Positions 36,696 through 45,939 are shown, counted from the first letter of the stretch. The stretch: 64,000 nt of DNA from Paenibacillus sp. MMS18-CY102 (GCF_009789195.1 NZ_WSTC01000003.1:124001-188000); one strand, 5' to 3'. Program-made: numbers and translations. Notes: a model not told the origin generated them from the sequence alone.

Positions 36696-37223
36696 ATTTT
36701 TACATCAATCACCTATTTAAAATCCGGCAATGAAACGCAGCAGCGTGCCTATCATGTGATGAATGAGCTCGGAATCATGCATGACTTAGCCTCTTACCGT
36801 CCTGTTTTATGCGGAACGATCCCTATTGCCATTGATGTGGAAGGCTCCGATCTGGATATCATCATGGAGGTTCATGACTTCGATGCGTTTAAACAGCAGG
36901 TTTCCTCCTTGTACAGCAGTTATGGCAAGTATGTCTTGAAGGAGAAAACGATAAGAAACACGCCAGTTATCAAAGCAAACTTTGAATATAGCGGTCTGGA
37001 GTTCGAACTATTCGGCCAGCCGAAACCACTTGAACAACAGTATGCCTACCTCCACATGGTCATTGAGCATCACTTGCTCCTCCGTTACCCGCACATCAGA
37101 GCCGAAATCATTCGTTTGAAGCAAGACGGAATGAAAACAGAACCTGCTTTTGCCCAGGTGTTTGGATTAGAAGGAGACCCTTATGAGGCGTTGCTAGCGT
37201 ACGGCAAGGAACTAGGCTGTTAA
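36696..37223 (+). CDS. DUF4269 protein with probable ATT start codon
   Basis: About 175 residues of the DUF4269 family, a nucleotidyltransferase-like fold suggested by GTIPIAIDVEGSDLDII with paired Asp. The usual N-terminus of this family (MFxSIxYLxxGN type) is present upstream of the first ATG/GTG as FTSITYLKSGNETQQ. The only codon fitting both the family start and the ribosome binding site GGAGG (36684-36688) is ATT at 36696, 7 nt downstream. ATT is a rare initiator, known from infC. If ATT is not used, translation would begin at GTG 36756 and lose 20 conserved residues. Function is unknown. Confidence 0.75.
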   Translation: MFTSITYLKSGNETQQRAYHVMNELGIMHDLASYRPVLCGTIPIAIDVEGSDLDIIMEVHDFDAFKQQVSSLYSSYGKYVLKEKTIRNTPVIKANFEYSGLEFELFGQPKPLEQQYAYLHMVIEHHLLLRYPHIRAEIIRLKQDGMKTEPAFAQVFGLEGDPYEALLAYGKELGC

Positions 37224-38020
37224 CTGCCTGTGCTTGTAAAAGATTTCAGCCCTCTGTTCCAGAAGGAATAGGCGATCAGGCAACATGCTACAGCGACTAG
37301 CGGAGTAAGGTACGAATAATAACTAAACCCCGATTGATCGATAAAATAAGCTGCTGGGTAGAAGGCTGTAAAACCGTACGGAATAATAAACGTTAACACC
37401 AATTGAATGCCTTTTTTATAAATGGTCATCGGGTAACGCACGAACTCACTTAAATTATTCACAGCTTCCATAATGGGGAGGCTGTCCACCATCCAGAACG
37501 ACAACGAGCCAAAAAACAAGTTAACGGACGCATAGATTAACCCGCTTGAAACGACGAATAAAATGAGAAGCAACAAGTTGGCCCCCGACCATTCCAGTTC
37601 AAGATGATTCGTCGCTGTAAACAGAACGATCGAAGCGACAATGAGCGACCCGAAGCCATCCTTGTGCAAACGATCAGCAACGATATGGAACAAAGGGCTA
37701 ATTGGCCTTAACAAGATACGGTCAAAATCACCAGGCTTTACATACCTCCACCCGATATTCCACAGATTATCGAAGAAAATATTTTCTAAAGCCTTGCCTG
37801 AGAGCGCTATTCCATAAATAAATAGGACCTCATAATAACCCCAACCATGGATGCTATTGACGTGCTTAAACAATATGTTAATGAAAATAATAGCGGTTCC
37901 TTGCGTAAACAAATTCGCCAACACGCCAATCATAAAGTCAGCCCGATATTCCATCATCACTTTTAAATGCTGCTTCGCAAATTTGATATACAATTGAAGG
38001 TACCACATCATTCCCCTCAC
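37220..38020 (-). CDS. ABC-2 type transporter permease (DUF990-like)
   Basis: A 266-residue integral membrane protein with about six helices, of the uncharacterised ABC-2 group that occurs as a pair of permeases with a long ATPase (COG3694/4587/4586 type). It starts at a GTG overlapping the stop of the preceding permease (GTGA); ATG codons a few residues in are alternative starts. Last gene of a three-gene operon. The exported substrate is unknown. Its 3' end overlaps the convergent DUF4269 gene by 4 bp. Confidence 0.88.
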   Translation of the reverse strand: MRGMMWYLQLYIKFAKQHLKVMMEYRADFMIGVLANLFTQGTAIIFINILFKHVNSIHGWGYYEVLFIYGIALSGKALENIFFDNLWNIGWRYVKPGDFDRILLRPISPLFHIVADRLHKDGFGSLIVASIVLFTATNHLELEWSGANLLLLILFVVSSGLIYASVNLFFGSLSFWMVDSLPIMEAVNNLSEFVRYPMTIYKKGIQLVLTFIIPYGFTAFYPAAYFIDQSGFSYYSYLTPLVAVACCLIAYSFWNRGLKSFTSTGS

Positions 38021-38811
38021 CCCCCGTTGATTGTTACTTTACGCAGTGCCACTGACCAAATCACCCGAATAAATGCCATGATGCCTACTAGCCATCCCAG
38101 TTGAATCAGAATAGCGATAATCGTATCTGTTATAGATAATGTCCCCATATAAACAGAGACGGGAACGTACACCATGTACTTGAATGGAAGCACGTCGGCA
38201 ATGAACCGCAACCAATCCGGGAATAGCGAAATCGGAATTAATGCGCCTGTAAACAGCGCTAGAATGGCCCCTTTCATCATTCGCAAGCCAAACGTGTATT
38301 TAAAATAGAAAGCCAACACGCCAATAATCAGATCAATCTGTGAACCGAGCAAGATCGCTAACAATGTGCTCACGATAAACAACACAGCGTACAGGGCATT
38401 AGGGGGAAAGCCGATACCTAAAAAGATATAAGCGACAAGCAGCATCGGGAGGCTCTCCCGGAAAAAGGTCGTTACTTTCTGCCCAAGGTCAATCGAAACC
38501 AGTTTGCCAATGACATCATAAGGCCGCATTAGCTCAATTGCTACATCGCCTGTCCGAACTTGGGAAGCCAATAACGCCCCGACGCCTGCGCTGTAATTGT
38601 TAATAATGATAGCCATAACCGAGTAGGTAATCATCTGTCCGAGCGTTATGTCACTAATGGCGCTCGTATTTTCATATACGGCTGACCAGAAGTAGAAAAT
38701 GACAATGAGCTTAAATACCATAGACGCTGTTTTGGACCAATACCACGCCGAATACGAAATGTCTATTTTGATTTGGGATTTCATCATTTGCCAATATGGA
38801 TTCATGCTCAT
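38017..38811 (-). CDS. ABC-2 type transporter permease
   Basis: A 264-residue protein with six predicted membrane helices, partner of the permease at 37220. LLASQVRTGDVAIELMRPYD is the conserved cytoplasmic stretch of this group. The start overlaps the ATPase stop as ATGA, so all three proteins are translationally coupled. Confidence 0.88.
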   Translation of the reverse strand: MSMNPYWQMMKSQIKIDISYSAWYWSKTASMVFKLIVIFYFWSAVYENTSAISDITLGQMITYSVMAIIINNYSAGVGALLASQVRTGDVAIELMRPYDVIGKLVSIDLGQKVTTFFRESLPMLLVAYIFLGIGFPPNALYAVLFIVSTLLAILLGSQIDLIIGVLAFYFKYTFGLRMMKGAILALFTGALIPISLFPDWLRFIADVLPFKYMVYVPVSVYMGTLSITDTIIAILIQLGWLVGIMAFIRVIWSVALRKVTINGG

Positions 38812-39797
38812 ACCCCGCGTTCGTAAATTTCTTTCACGATGGTTTCGATTTTCACTTCATTAACCGTGAGGTCGCGCACCTGATAATGGTTCATCATATA
38901 GCCGACGATTTCGGAGGAAGCAATCTCGTCTTGTTTGAACGTTACTGTGATAGCGTTCGCGCTTTTATTTTCTACCACCTCAATCTTCTCTTGCATCGAT
39001 ACTGGAAACGCAAGCGTATCATAGGCATCCACTTCAAATTGAATGACCCGCTTATGCCCGAAATTCCGTTTGATCGACGCGAGGTCGCCATCGTACAAAA
39101 TACTGCCCTCATCGATAATGATGATCCGATTGCAAATCTCTTCGATATCCTGCATGTCGTGGGTCGTTAAGAGGATCGTCGTTTTCTTTGTTTCATTCAT
39201 TTCCTTAATGAAGGCACGTATATGGTTTTTGACGGACACATCCAAGCCAATTGTCGGCTCATCAAGAAAAACGATGGATGGGCTATGCAAAAAAGCGGCC
39301 GCCAGCTCGCATCTCATCTTCTGCCCTAACGAAAGCTGGCGCACGGGGATGTCTAGCAAGCCTTCTAGCTGTAGCTTTTCAGTAAAATAAGCTAAGTTCG
39401 CTTCGTATTCTTGGTCAGGGATGCGATAGATATGTTTGAGCAGATCGTATGATTCCTTTACCGCAATGTCCCAAAATAACTGCGTTCGCTGCCCGAAAAC
39501 AGCGCCAATTTTTCTGGCGTTTTCCTTTCTGCTCGCATACGGCACTCGCCCATTTATTTTCACTTCACCGCTAGTGGGATGCAAAATCCCGCATAACATT
39601 TTGATCGTTGTCGACTTGCCCGCCCCATTGGCGCCAATGTAACCGACAGTCTCCCCTTGTTGAATCGTGAAGCTAATATCATTGACTGCTTGCTTGATCG
39701 TATATTCCCTTGATATCAACCCTTTGATGGCGCCCGAAAGCCCCGGTTTCTTTTTGACAATTTTATATGCTTTAGACAGCGATGATACTTCAATCAC
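38808..39797 (-). CDS. ABC-2 transporter ATP-binding protein
   Basis: About 329 residues. Walker A GANGAGKST, signature LSLGQKMRCELAAA, Walker B IVFLDEPTIGLDV and switch His in LTTHD. A C-terminal extension of about 90 residues after the H-loop is typical of this exporter group. The GTG start at 39797 has GAGGAG 7 nt upstream and gives the usual V/MIEVSSLSKAY beginning; ATGs upstream are too close to the RBS. Confidence 0.92.
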   Translation of the reverse strand: MIEVSSLSKAYKIVKKKPGLSGAIKGLISREYTIKQAVNDISFTIQQGETVGYIGANGAGKSTTIKMLCGILHPTSGEVKINGRVPYASRKENARKIGAVFGQRTQLFWDIAVKESYDLLKHIYRIPDQEYEANLAYFTEKLQLEGLLDIPVRQLSLGQKMRCELAAAFLHSPSIVFLDEPTIGLDVSVKNHIRAFIKEMNETKKTTILLTTHDMQDIEEICNRIIIIDEGSILYDGDLASIKRNFGHKRVIQFEVDAYDTLAFPVSMQEKIEVVENKSANAITVTFKQDEIASSEIVGYMMNHYQVRDLTVNEVKIETIVKEIYERGV

Positions 39798-39871
39798 ATG
39801 CATGCTCCTCACGTTGATTATTTATGTCGTTAAATGCCAACCTGATCAACAAACACCGAAAGCAGCGTTTC

Positions 39872-39885
39872 TGCAAACGTTTGCG
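39872..39885. promoter_or_regulatory. cre/LacI-type palindrome upstream of the ABC-2 operon
   Basis: TGCAAACGTTTGCG contains the perfect 12-bp palindrome GCAAACGTTTGC with central CG, typical of LacI/CcpA operators. It lies 75 bp upstream of the ATPase start, in the divergent gap to the phosphatase remnant. Confidence 0.5.
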
Positions 39886-39997
39886 CAAATGTCATTTATT
39901 TATATTAACAGAACAAATACCCACGGTAAATATATCCAATAACATTTATTAATTATGCTACGATAAGTGATATAAATAGAAGAGGGAGTGGATTCTA

Positions 39998-40349
39998 TTG
40001 GAAATCATATTTATTCGTCATGGACAAGGCATTCATAATGGAATCCCATGCTTTGAGATGTGACGAAATTTGCTCCCTTGCGCGGCTGCAAAACGAGCAT
40101 ACGGACTTCATCATTACTGATGTGGACGACCATGCTTTGTGGAGCAGCGGCATCAATACAATAAGCGAGGACGAGTTCCATACCGTTGGGCACCGATTCC
40201 TCCAATGGGTCCAGACGCTGCACGCCAACAGGATTTTCGTCATCACACATGATGGCACGATCACGAATTATCGTATGTTATTAGGCGAGACTGGGCTATC
40301 AAGGGCCGATTTCTTAGGCGAAACCGGCTGGCACCGGTCCGCATTATAA
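39998..40349 (+). pseudogene. Histidine phosphatase with internal deletion
   Basis: It begins with RBS GAGGGAG and TTG, then EIIFIRHGQGIHN with the catalytic RHG motif, and soon hits TGA. In another frame the C-terminal half follows: LRCDEICSLARLQNEHTDF, DHALWSSGINTISEDEF, then VITHDGTITNYRML with the second catalytic His, ending GETGWHRSAL. About 70 central codons are missing and the junction is out of frame. An intact distant paralogue is at 44708-45241. Confidence 0.82.
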
Positions 40350-40378
40350 ACAAAAGAGCAGTCATATTGACTGCTCTT
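40350..40378 (-). terminator. Hairpin between phosphatase remnant and repeat block
   Basis: AAGAGCAGTC and GACTGCTCTT arms with a 5-nt loop. T-rich tail on the minus strand (TTTTGTTTA). Confidence 0.75.
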
Positions 40379-40477
40379 GAAGGTGGTTTGTTGGCCGTGT
40401 AAAGCGCGCATAGGCCAATGCCAAATGCCGCGCTCGGGCTTTGCCTCGAGTGAAGCACGCATGCTTGCCTCAGCGCT

Positions 40478-40661
40478 AACGGACTCAGGCGGCGCTATTT
40501 GGCATAAAACACGTCTTTTTGAAATGTAACGGACTCAGCGGCCGTTATTTGACCGAATGTGGCTACAAATAAGCTCATTTCTAACGAATAAAGGCTCCTG
40601 AGTCCGTTAGAATTTTTTTCGCGTACCATTTGGCCAAATAACGGCTGTACGGTCCGTTAGC
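40478..40661. repeat. Four-copy intergenic repeat block (family A, AACGGACTCAG)
   Basis: Four units of about 30 bp: two direct (CTAACGGACTCAGGCGGCGC... at about 40479 and GTAACGGACTCAGCGGCCGT... at about 40529) and two inverted (near 40583-40611, ending TGAGTCCGTTAG, and near 40630-40660, CCAAATAACGGC...GTCCGTTAGCC). Each unit has the pattern TAACGGACtcag-N-CGttATTtGgc, so the whole block could fold into a large cruciform. No ORF is supported here. Confidence 0.7.
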
Positions 40662-40723
40662 CATTCACCGATCCTTCACCTGCGCTTTCGCCAGATTACC
40701 TATGGGTTGCATATACGGTGCGC

Positions 40724-41812
40724 TTAAAGGTGAAGCCGGACGCATACGGGTTTGCGCAAATCGCAGCCCTCTTCCGTCAATGCCGGGTATCCTTCGCCAT
40801 CGATGGCGAGCACCGCAACACGATCTGATTCCTGATTCGCTGCCAACAGCCATTGGCCGCCGGGGATCAGTTGAAAGTGGCGCGGCGAATTGCCGCCAGA
40901 TGGCGTATGGCCAATCGCCCTAAGCAGCCCGCCAGCGCCAATACGGAATGAAGCGATGCTGTTATGCCCGCGATTTGAACCGTAAAGATATCGCCCGTCT
41001 TCGGATACCGCGACCTCTGCGCAAGTATTCTCGCCCGTGAAGTCCGCCGGCAACGTCGTAACCGTCTGCTGATGCACCAAGCTGCCATCTGCGGCATGCA
41101 GCGCGAACACAGCGACTGCGCTCGTCAACTCCTCAATGACATACACAATGGGCTCCGATGGATGGAACGCCAAATGGCGCGGGCCCGTGCCTGGCGCAAC
41201 TCGCGTACGCGCTTGCTCCAAGAGCGTTCCGTTCGTCCGGTCCAGCCGATAGGTGTAAACCGAGTCTGTGCCGAGATCGTTAACCAGGTACAGATCCGTA
41301 TTCGGTACCGCAAAGATCGAATGCGGATGCGGTCCCCGCTGCCGATCCGGATTCACGCTGCTGCCTTCATGGGTTACGCTGCAGGAGATTGGCCCTAGTG
41401 CGCCATCTTCTCCAATCGGATAGACACTAATCGGGCCGCCGCCATAGTTAACAAGCAGCAGCCATTGTCCGGACGCGTCGAGTGCGAGATGGCATGGCGA
41501 ATCGCCACCAGAAGGCTGGCGGTTAATCTCTACGAACTTGTCCACTAATGGCTCCGAGTCTGATTCCGCTCCCGGCTGCGAGCCGCCTGCGATTTGATAA
41601 GCTACAATCGCTCCCTCTCCTAGCTCGCTTACCGCATACAGCCTCTGCTTAGCGCCATCCAACGCAAGAAACGAAGGATTTTCAATGCCATCCTGGCCAC
41701 CAGTGCGTTGCAGCTTGCCAGTTGCGGAATCGAAGGTTAGCTGGTGAATCGCGTCTTGATCTGCTGTGTTGTATGAGCCTACGACGATACGATGAATGTT
41801 AGCGTTCTGCAT
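40724..41812 (-). CDS. Lactonase, 6-phosphogluconolactonase (Pgl/YbhE) family
   Basis: A 362-residue seven-bladed beta-propeller of the YbhE-type lactonase family, which hydrolyses 6-phosphogluconolactone in the pentose phosphate pathway. Family features are SYNTADQDAIHQLTFD at the N-terminus, the repeated PSFLALDGAKQRLYAV and PCHLALDASGQWLLLVNYGG motifs, RQRGPHPHSIF with conserved His and GPRHLAFHP. The RBS GGGAGAGG lies upstream. No neighbour of the pathway, so it may act on another sugar lactone. Confidence 0.88.
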   Translation of the reverse strand: MQNANIHRIVVGSYNTADQDAIHQLTFDSATGKLQRTGGQDGIENPSFLALDGAKQRLYAVSELGEGAIVAYQIAGGSQPGAESDSEPLVDKFVEINRQPSGGDSPCHLALDASGQWLLLVNYGGGPISVYPIGEDGALGPISCSVTHEGSSVNPDRQRGPHPHSIFAVPNTDLYLVNDLGTDSVYTYRLDRTNGTLLEQARTRVAPGTGPRHLAFHPSEPIVYVIEELTSAVAVFALHAADGSLVHQQTVTTLPADFTGENTCAEVAVSEDGRYLYGSNRGHNSIASFRIGAGGLLRAIGHTPSGGNSPRHFQLIPGGQWLLAANQESDRVAVLAIDGEGYPALTEEGCDLRKPVCVRLHL

Positions 41813-41980
41813 CTTGTTGTCCTCTCCCTATACGGTCGTTTTCTGCCAGCATACTCGGCGGGTCGGCGGAAGTCAATCACGGGGTGCGAAGCAGACAAGA
41901 GTGGCACGTAAAAAATGAACAATGGCAGTATAGGGCGTATGCCACCCCGCTTCGCGCCCTAGTCCGCCCATACTAAAATA

Positions 41981-42016
41981 AGCAGCAACACGCCGCCAAA
42001 GCGGTGTATTGCTGCT
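41981..42016 (-). terminator. Terminator of the GH130 gene
   Basis: AGCAGCAA...CCGCC and GGCGG...TTGCTGCT hairpin, 16 bp after the stop codon on the minus strand. Confidence 0.75.
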
Positions 42017-42031
42017 CTTCATAATCAATAA

Positions 42032-43225
42032 TTAACGAGTAACTGTAAGTTGGGCGTTACGCTCAATCAGATCAATGCGCTGCTGCACGCTTGCGTACGA
42101 GCGCAGCCCGTCCTCCGGCGTATTCAGCACATAGTCGAGCAGTTGGCCGATCGAGCTCGTCGCCACATGGCAACGGGTATCGGAAGAAGCATAATAAATG
42201 AACACTTCTCCATTTTCGCGTGCAACGACGCCGTTGCAGAACAAGACGTTGGACACGTCGCCGATGCGCTCCTCGCCTTCTGGCGCCATGAAATGCCCGC
42301 TTGGACGATGCGTAATTTCCCATGGCTTGTTCAGATCCGCCGCGAGAAACGCGTACAGCACGTAACGCAGCCCAGCAGCCGTGTTGCGAACGCCGTGCGC
42401 AATGGTTAGCCAGCCTTTGTCCGTCTTGATCGGCGCAGGGCCCATGCCGTTCTTCACTTCTTTAATCGTATGGTACTGCTTTGGATCGATCACAATCTCT
42501 TCCTCGATAACCGCATTTTCCATATTGTCCGCCAAGCCCCAGCCGATGCCGCCCGCGCTGCCCACTTCGACGAATCCGTCCGACGGGCGCGTGTAGAACG
42601 CATATTTGCCATCAACGAACTCCGGATGAAGCACGACGTTTCGCTGCTGTGCGGATGGCGTTTTCAGGTCGGCAAGCCGCTCCCATGTTTTCAAATCCTT
42701 CGTCCGCGTGATGCCGCATTGTGCGACTGCGCTGGACATGTCGCCTGCCGGCGCATTCGGGTCTTTACGCTCCGTGCAGAACAAGCCGTAAATCCATCCG
42801 TCCTCATGCTGTACGAGGCGCATGTCGTATACGTTCGTGTCCGGCTGCTCCGTCTCTGGCAGCACGATCGGCTTATCCCAAAACTTGAAGCGATCAATGC
42901 CATTCTCACTCTCAGCGATCGCGAAAAATGATTTGCGGTCATTGCCTTCTACGCGCACAACCAGATATACATGGCCGTTAAGCTCAATCGCACCGGGGTT
43001 AAACGCACAGTTGACGCCAAGACGCTCCTGCAAATACGGGTTCGTTTCCTTATTAAAATCATACCGCCAGCTCAACGGCGCATGCTGTGCCGTTACGATT
43101 GGATATTTATAGCGGTCCACGATTCCGTTGCCCAAACCGTCGATCTCATTGTTGCGTTCGATTAGCTGTTGATGTTCATTATGCAAAGCCTCTAACCGGC
43201 TCTCAAAAGCTGCTGCCATATTCAT
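42032..43225 (-). CDS. GH130 beta-mannoside phosphorylase
   Basis: A 397-residue five-bladed propeller of glycoside hydrolase family 130, which splits beta-mannosides with phosphate to give mannose-1-phosphate. Conserved segments are [12 protein letters not shown], the [15 protein letters not shown] region with the catalytic Asp neighbourhood, [23 protein letters not shown] and [16 protein letters not shown]. Overall it resembles 4-O-beta-mannosyl-glucose phosphorylases, but oligosaccharide specificity cannot be settled here. GGAGACG precedes the ATG. A divergent AraC-type regulator gene 156 bp away may control it. Confidence 0.9.
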   Translation of the reverse strand: MNMAAAFESRLEALHNEHQQLIERNNEIDGLGNGIVDRYKYPIVTAQHAPLSWRYDFNKETNPYLQERLGVNCAFNPGAIELNGHVYLVVRVEGNDRKSFFAIAESENGIDRFKFWDKPIVLPETEQPDTNVYDMRLVQHEDGWIYGLFCTERKDPNAPAGDMSSAVAQCGITRTKDLKTWERLADLKTPSAQQRNVVLHPEFVDGKYAFYTRPSDGFVEVGSAGGIGWGLADNMENAVIEEEIVIDPKQYHTIKEVKNGMGPAPIKTDKGWLTIAHGVRNTAAGLRYVLYAFLAADLNKPWEITHRPSGHFMAPEGEERIGDVSNVLFCNGVVARENGEVFIYYASSDTRCHVATSSIGQLLDYVLNTPEDGLRSYASVQQRIDLIERNAQLTVTR

Positions 43226-43381
43226 CGTCTCCTATCGAATCGGAATGCGACGAGCTTTCTTGTCTTATTCCATTGTGATAATATCAATCTTAATCACGAC
43301 AGGTACGATAATAAATGCCTTTTCCTTTTCTACATTTGCACTTTTGCATTGCATCCAACTAGCCACGGGAGGTGTGTTTCA

Positions 43382-44197
43382 ATGTCATTCTCGTTCGAAA
43401 TTCCTTTATTAGGCGTCGATACGCCTCACCATGTTGATTTTGTCATCGACCATACGAGGGGCGGCGGCGCCTATTTGCTGGCATGCTTCTCCACCCCCTT
43501 CTTTATTCGAACAATGAATGGCATAGAAAATGGGCAGCCCGGCGACTGCATTCTGCATGACCCCACATTTCCGCAATATCACGGCACGGCGCGAGGGGAA
43601 CAAGAAGGGTTTCGCAATGATTGGGTTTATGTCGAGGGGGACGGCATGTTGGAGCTGGCGCAGACGTACGGCATTCCTTTTAATACGCTCATTCGAACGG
43701 GTGAAAAACAGCTCCTTGCCTCCCATATTCGGACCATTGAGTCGGAGCTGGCGTTACGCAAGCCATTTTGGAAAGAGCGAATTGCACTTGTTCTGCAAGA
43801 AGCGATGTTCACAATCGGCCGCCATCAGCAGCTAATTGTGGAGCTAGAGCAATATAAACCGTCTGAACGAGAATATCGCAAAAAATTTATCGAGGCCCGC
43901 TCCATCATCCATCAGCGGTATGCCGAGCCTTGGGATGTGCAGCAGATGGGCAACCTCGTCAATTTAAGTGCGGTACGATTCTCCGTGCTGTTCCAAACCT
44001 TTTTCCAAGCCAGCCCCAAGGAAGACCTCATTATAAAAAGGATCGAGGAAGCAAAGCTGCTTCTGCACACGACCAATGACAGCATCGAGCGGATTAGCGC
44101 CGCATGCGGCTTCAATAGCTTGTACTATTTTTCCCGCATATTCAAAATCAAGGTCGGCTGTTCGCCCGTCCACTATCGCAAGCGATTGGGGGGCTAG
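43382..44197 (+). CDS. AraC-family transcriptional regulator
   Basis: About 271 residues: an N-terminal cupin-like sensing region and a C-terminal pair of helix-turn-helix motifs (QMGNLVNLSAVRFSVLFQTFF and ISAACGFNSLYYFSRIFKIK, then GCSPVHYRKR). ATG at 43382 with GGGAGGTG upstream. Its divergent position next to the GH130 gene suggests it senses a sugar and activates that gene. Confidence 0.9.
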   Translation: MSFSFEIPLLGVDTPHHVDFVIDHTRGGGAYLLACFSTPFFIRTMNGIENGQPGDCILHDPTFPQYHGTARGEQEGFRNDWVYVEGDGMLELAQTYGIPFNTLIRTGEKQLLASHIRTIESELALRKPFWKERIALVLQEAMFTIGRHQQLIVELEQYKPSEREYRKKFIEARSIIHQRYAEPWDVQQMGNLVNLSAVRFSVLFQTFFQASPKEDLIIKRIEEAKLLLHTTNDSIERISAACGFNSLYYFSRIFKIKVGCSPVHYRKRLGG

Positions 44198-44200
44198 CCC

Positions 44201-44723
44201 CTACATCGATTCGATCCGCACCGCTTCATCTGGCAACCCCATTGCCAGCATCGCTTCAACTATAATGACGCACAATTCATCTTCACTGCGCAGTACAACG
44301 TTCATTTGGATATCCCGGAATAGCGCTAGCTTAGAAGCATCCGGCGCCCTGTCCAAATAGGACCGCAGCGCCTTCAAATCTAGCGTTTCATTCTTGTGAA
44401 CAGCGAACGCTTCATGCGGCTCCCCCTCATGCAGAAGTGCCGTCACGCTAAGCCCATCCTGCGTCTGCACTGTCAAATGCTGCTCCCGCTCCGTATTCAC
44501 CTGCTGGACGTAGCGATAAGGATGTGCGATATCGAGCAACTCGACTCTTCGAGCCAACTCCCCCCCGGATCTTCGCCTTGGTTCGCTTCTCCTCATCCGT
44601 CGGCGGATAAGGGGAACTGGCGGCTTTCTCCTGCCAGCGCTGCTTCGCCTCCCAGTAGCTCATTTCATTCGCAAAATAATTGTAGAACAACTCGCTATCG
44701 GCCTCGTTTACGCATTCCTCCAT
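44201..44723 (-). pseudogene. Hypothetical protein split by a G7 frameshift
   Basis: The N-terminal frame (44723 down) reads MEECVNEADSELFYNYFANE to KRTKAKIRGG. The frame changes at a run of seven G on the coding strand (44560-44566), after which ELARRVELLDIAHPYRYVQQ and the rest to ESM follow in the other frame. Removing one G would give one continuous protein of about 173 residues. It overlaps the end of the phosphatase gene and is probably translationally coupled. Family not recognised. It may be a real mutation, a slipped-strand phase variant, or a sequencing error. Confidence 0.7.
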
Positions 44724-45241
44724 TCATAGGTTTTGTATTGCCCATTATCGGATGAGTGCCTTAATAGGTTTCCATCCTCCGGCATGCCTTGGAAATAAGC
44801 ACCCATGCAACCTGTTGTACAACGATGTCCCGATATTAAAATGTTAGCCTTACTCAAGCCATACTGGCCTTCGAGCTCTTTCATAAATGCAAACACTCTC
44901 GCGATGAACAGAGGAACTTGTTCCACGCCTTTATACACCGTAGCGTCGGGAACGATCCCCGCCATTTTCACTTCAGAACGATGAAGCCGATCAGCTTCGC
45001 CTAGGTCAAATACGTCGAGCCTTGGATCTACGATCGCTTTCATGCCTGTCGCAATTTCTGCTGTTTGGATCGCTCTCTCTTGCGGAGATGAAAATATATA
45101 ATCAAATGGAATCGCCTTGAGGCTCTCTCGCAACCGCTCCGCCTGCCCAATCCCATAGTTATTCAGCGGCATGCCGAGCCTGCCTTGCAATATTCCATCC
45201 TTGTTCAAATCCGTCTGTCCATGCCTCACCACATAAATCAT
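44708..45241 (-). CDS. Histidine phosphatase family protein (phosphoglycerate-mutase-like)
   Basis: A 177-residue enzyme with catalytic RHG in YVVRHGQTDLN, the arginine segment SSPQERAIQTAEI and the second catalytic His in ISGHRCTTG. It removes phosphate from small metabolites or peptides through a phospho-His. Complete length. It is followed by the overlapping frameshifted gene. Confidence 0.9.
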   Translation of the reverse strand: MIYVVRHGQTDLNKDGILQGRLGMPLNNYGIGQAERLRESLKAIPFDYIFSSPQERAIQTAEIATGMKAIVDPRLDVFDLGEADRLHRSEVKMAGIVPDATVYKGVEQVPLFIARVFAFMKELEGQYGLSKANILISGHRCTTGCMGAYFQGMPEDGNLLRHSSDNGQYKTYEWRNA

Positions 45242-45890
45242 GCCAACTCTCCTTTATACTTTTTTTGCATAAATACAACCTGTTGAATTCTATCCATCTA
45301 TCGTTTATTGAGCGGCTTAAAATCTCACATATACATTCCATATATTAACATAAAATAGGAAGGGAATGTCTCAGCAAACCGAAAGAGCGCACTCGGCACA
45401 GCCACCAAATCGCCCCCACATCGAAGCTGTTATGGGACTGCTGCTTAGGCCGTTAATTCGCTATGCCATTGCAGTTTGTACAATGAAAAAGCACTTCCCG
45501 CCTCGCTTAACCCGCTCCCATTGTATTTTGTACAATGCGAGAAGCTAATTACATGCGCTGACCGCCCATTTGGGCTTCAGCGGCGATTTCCCATTGCACA
45601 GATTACAACGAGAGCTACTAAGAAGGGAGCGATTCCCTGTGTCATTGTACAAATTGCAATGGCATGATTACCGAAGGTCGGTCCGCGGTGCGCTGCCGCT
45701 GCAACATTGTTCTGGACGGATGATTACTGTAGGAGCTGCTGCAAACCTTCATAATAAGCGGAAGCATTGCCGTCCACGGCATTGGAATATGTGGCTAGTG
45801 CCTAACCTAATGGCGGGGGATGCCATTTGAACCAAATTCAAAAAGCATGATTTACTTTTAATAGAAATCGATGTATTCTATTGACGGGGA
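45242..45890. other. Intergenic region with repeat block, no gene supported
   Basis: Short open frames exist, but none has a convincing start or family. The notable content is four copies of the family B palindrome between 45466 and 45662. Confidence 0.5.
45466..45662. repeat. Four copies of the 20-bp CATTGTACAA/TGCAATGG palindrome (family B)
   Basis: Units at 45466-45485, 45518-45537, 45591-45610 and 45643-45662. The starts are spaced 52, 73 and 52 bp apart. Orientation is mixed: three units read CCATTG...ACAATG, and the last is its reverse complement. Other copies are at 1900-1919 and 9325-9343. Confidence 0.7.
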
Positions 45891-45891
45891 A

Positions 45892-45905
45892 TGGAAACGT
45901 TTGCA
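45892..45905 (+). promoter_or_regulatory. cre-like site 1 upstream of the amylase gene
   Basis: TGGAAACGTTTGCA, close to the CcpA cre consensus, about 220 bp upstream of the start codon. Confidence 0.55.
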
Positions 45906-45939
45906 CAAAAAGTGCATAACTCCTTCGGGAGAAAGTGAC

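Noticed and set aside
40478-40661. CRISPR array
   Set aside because: Repeats are palindromic, in mixed orientation, diverged, and have no uniform spacers or cas genes.
45366-45830. Small open frames between the phosphatase and amylase genes
   Set aside because: They run through the family B repeats, lack RBS, and have no coding character.
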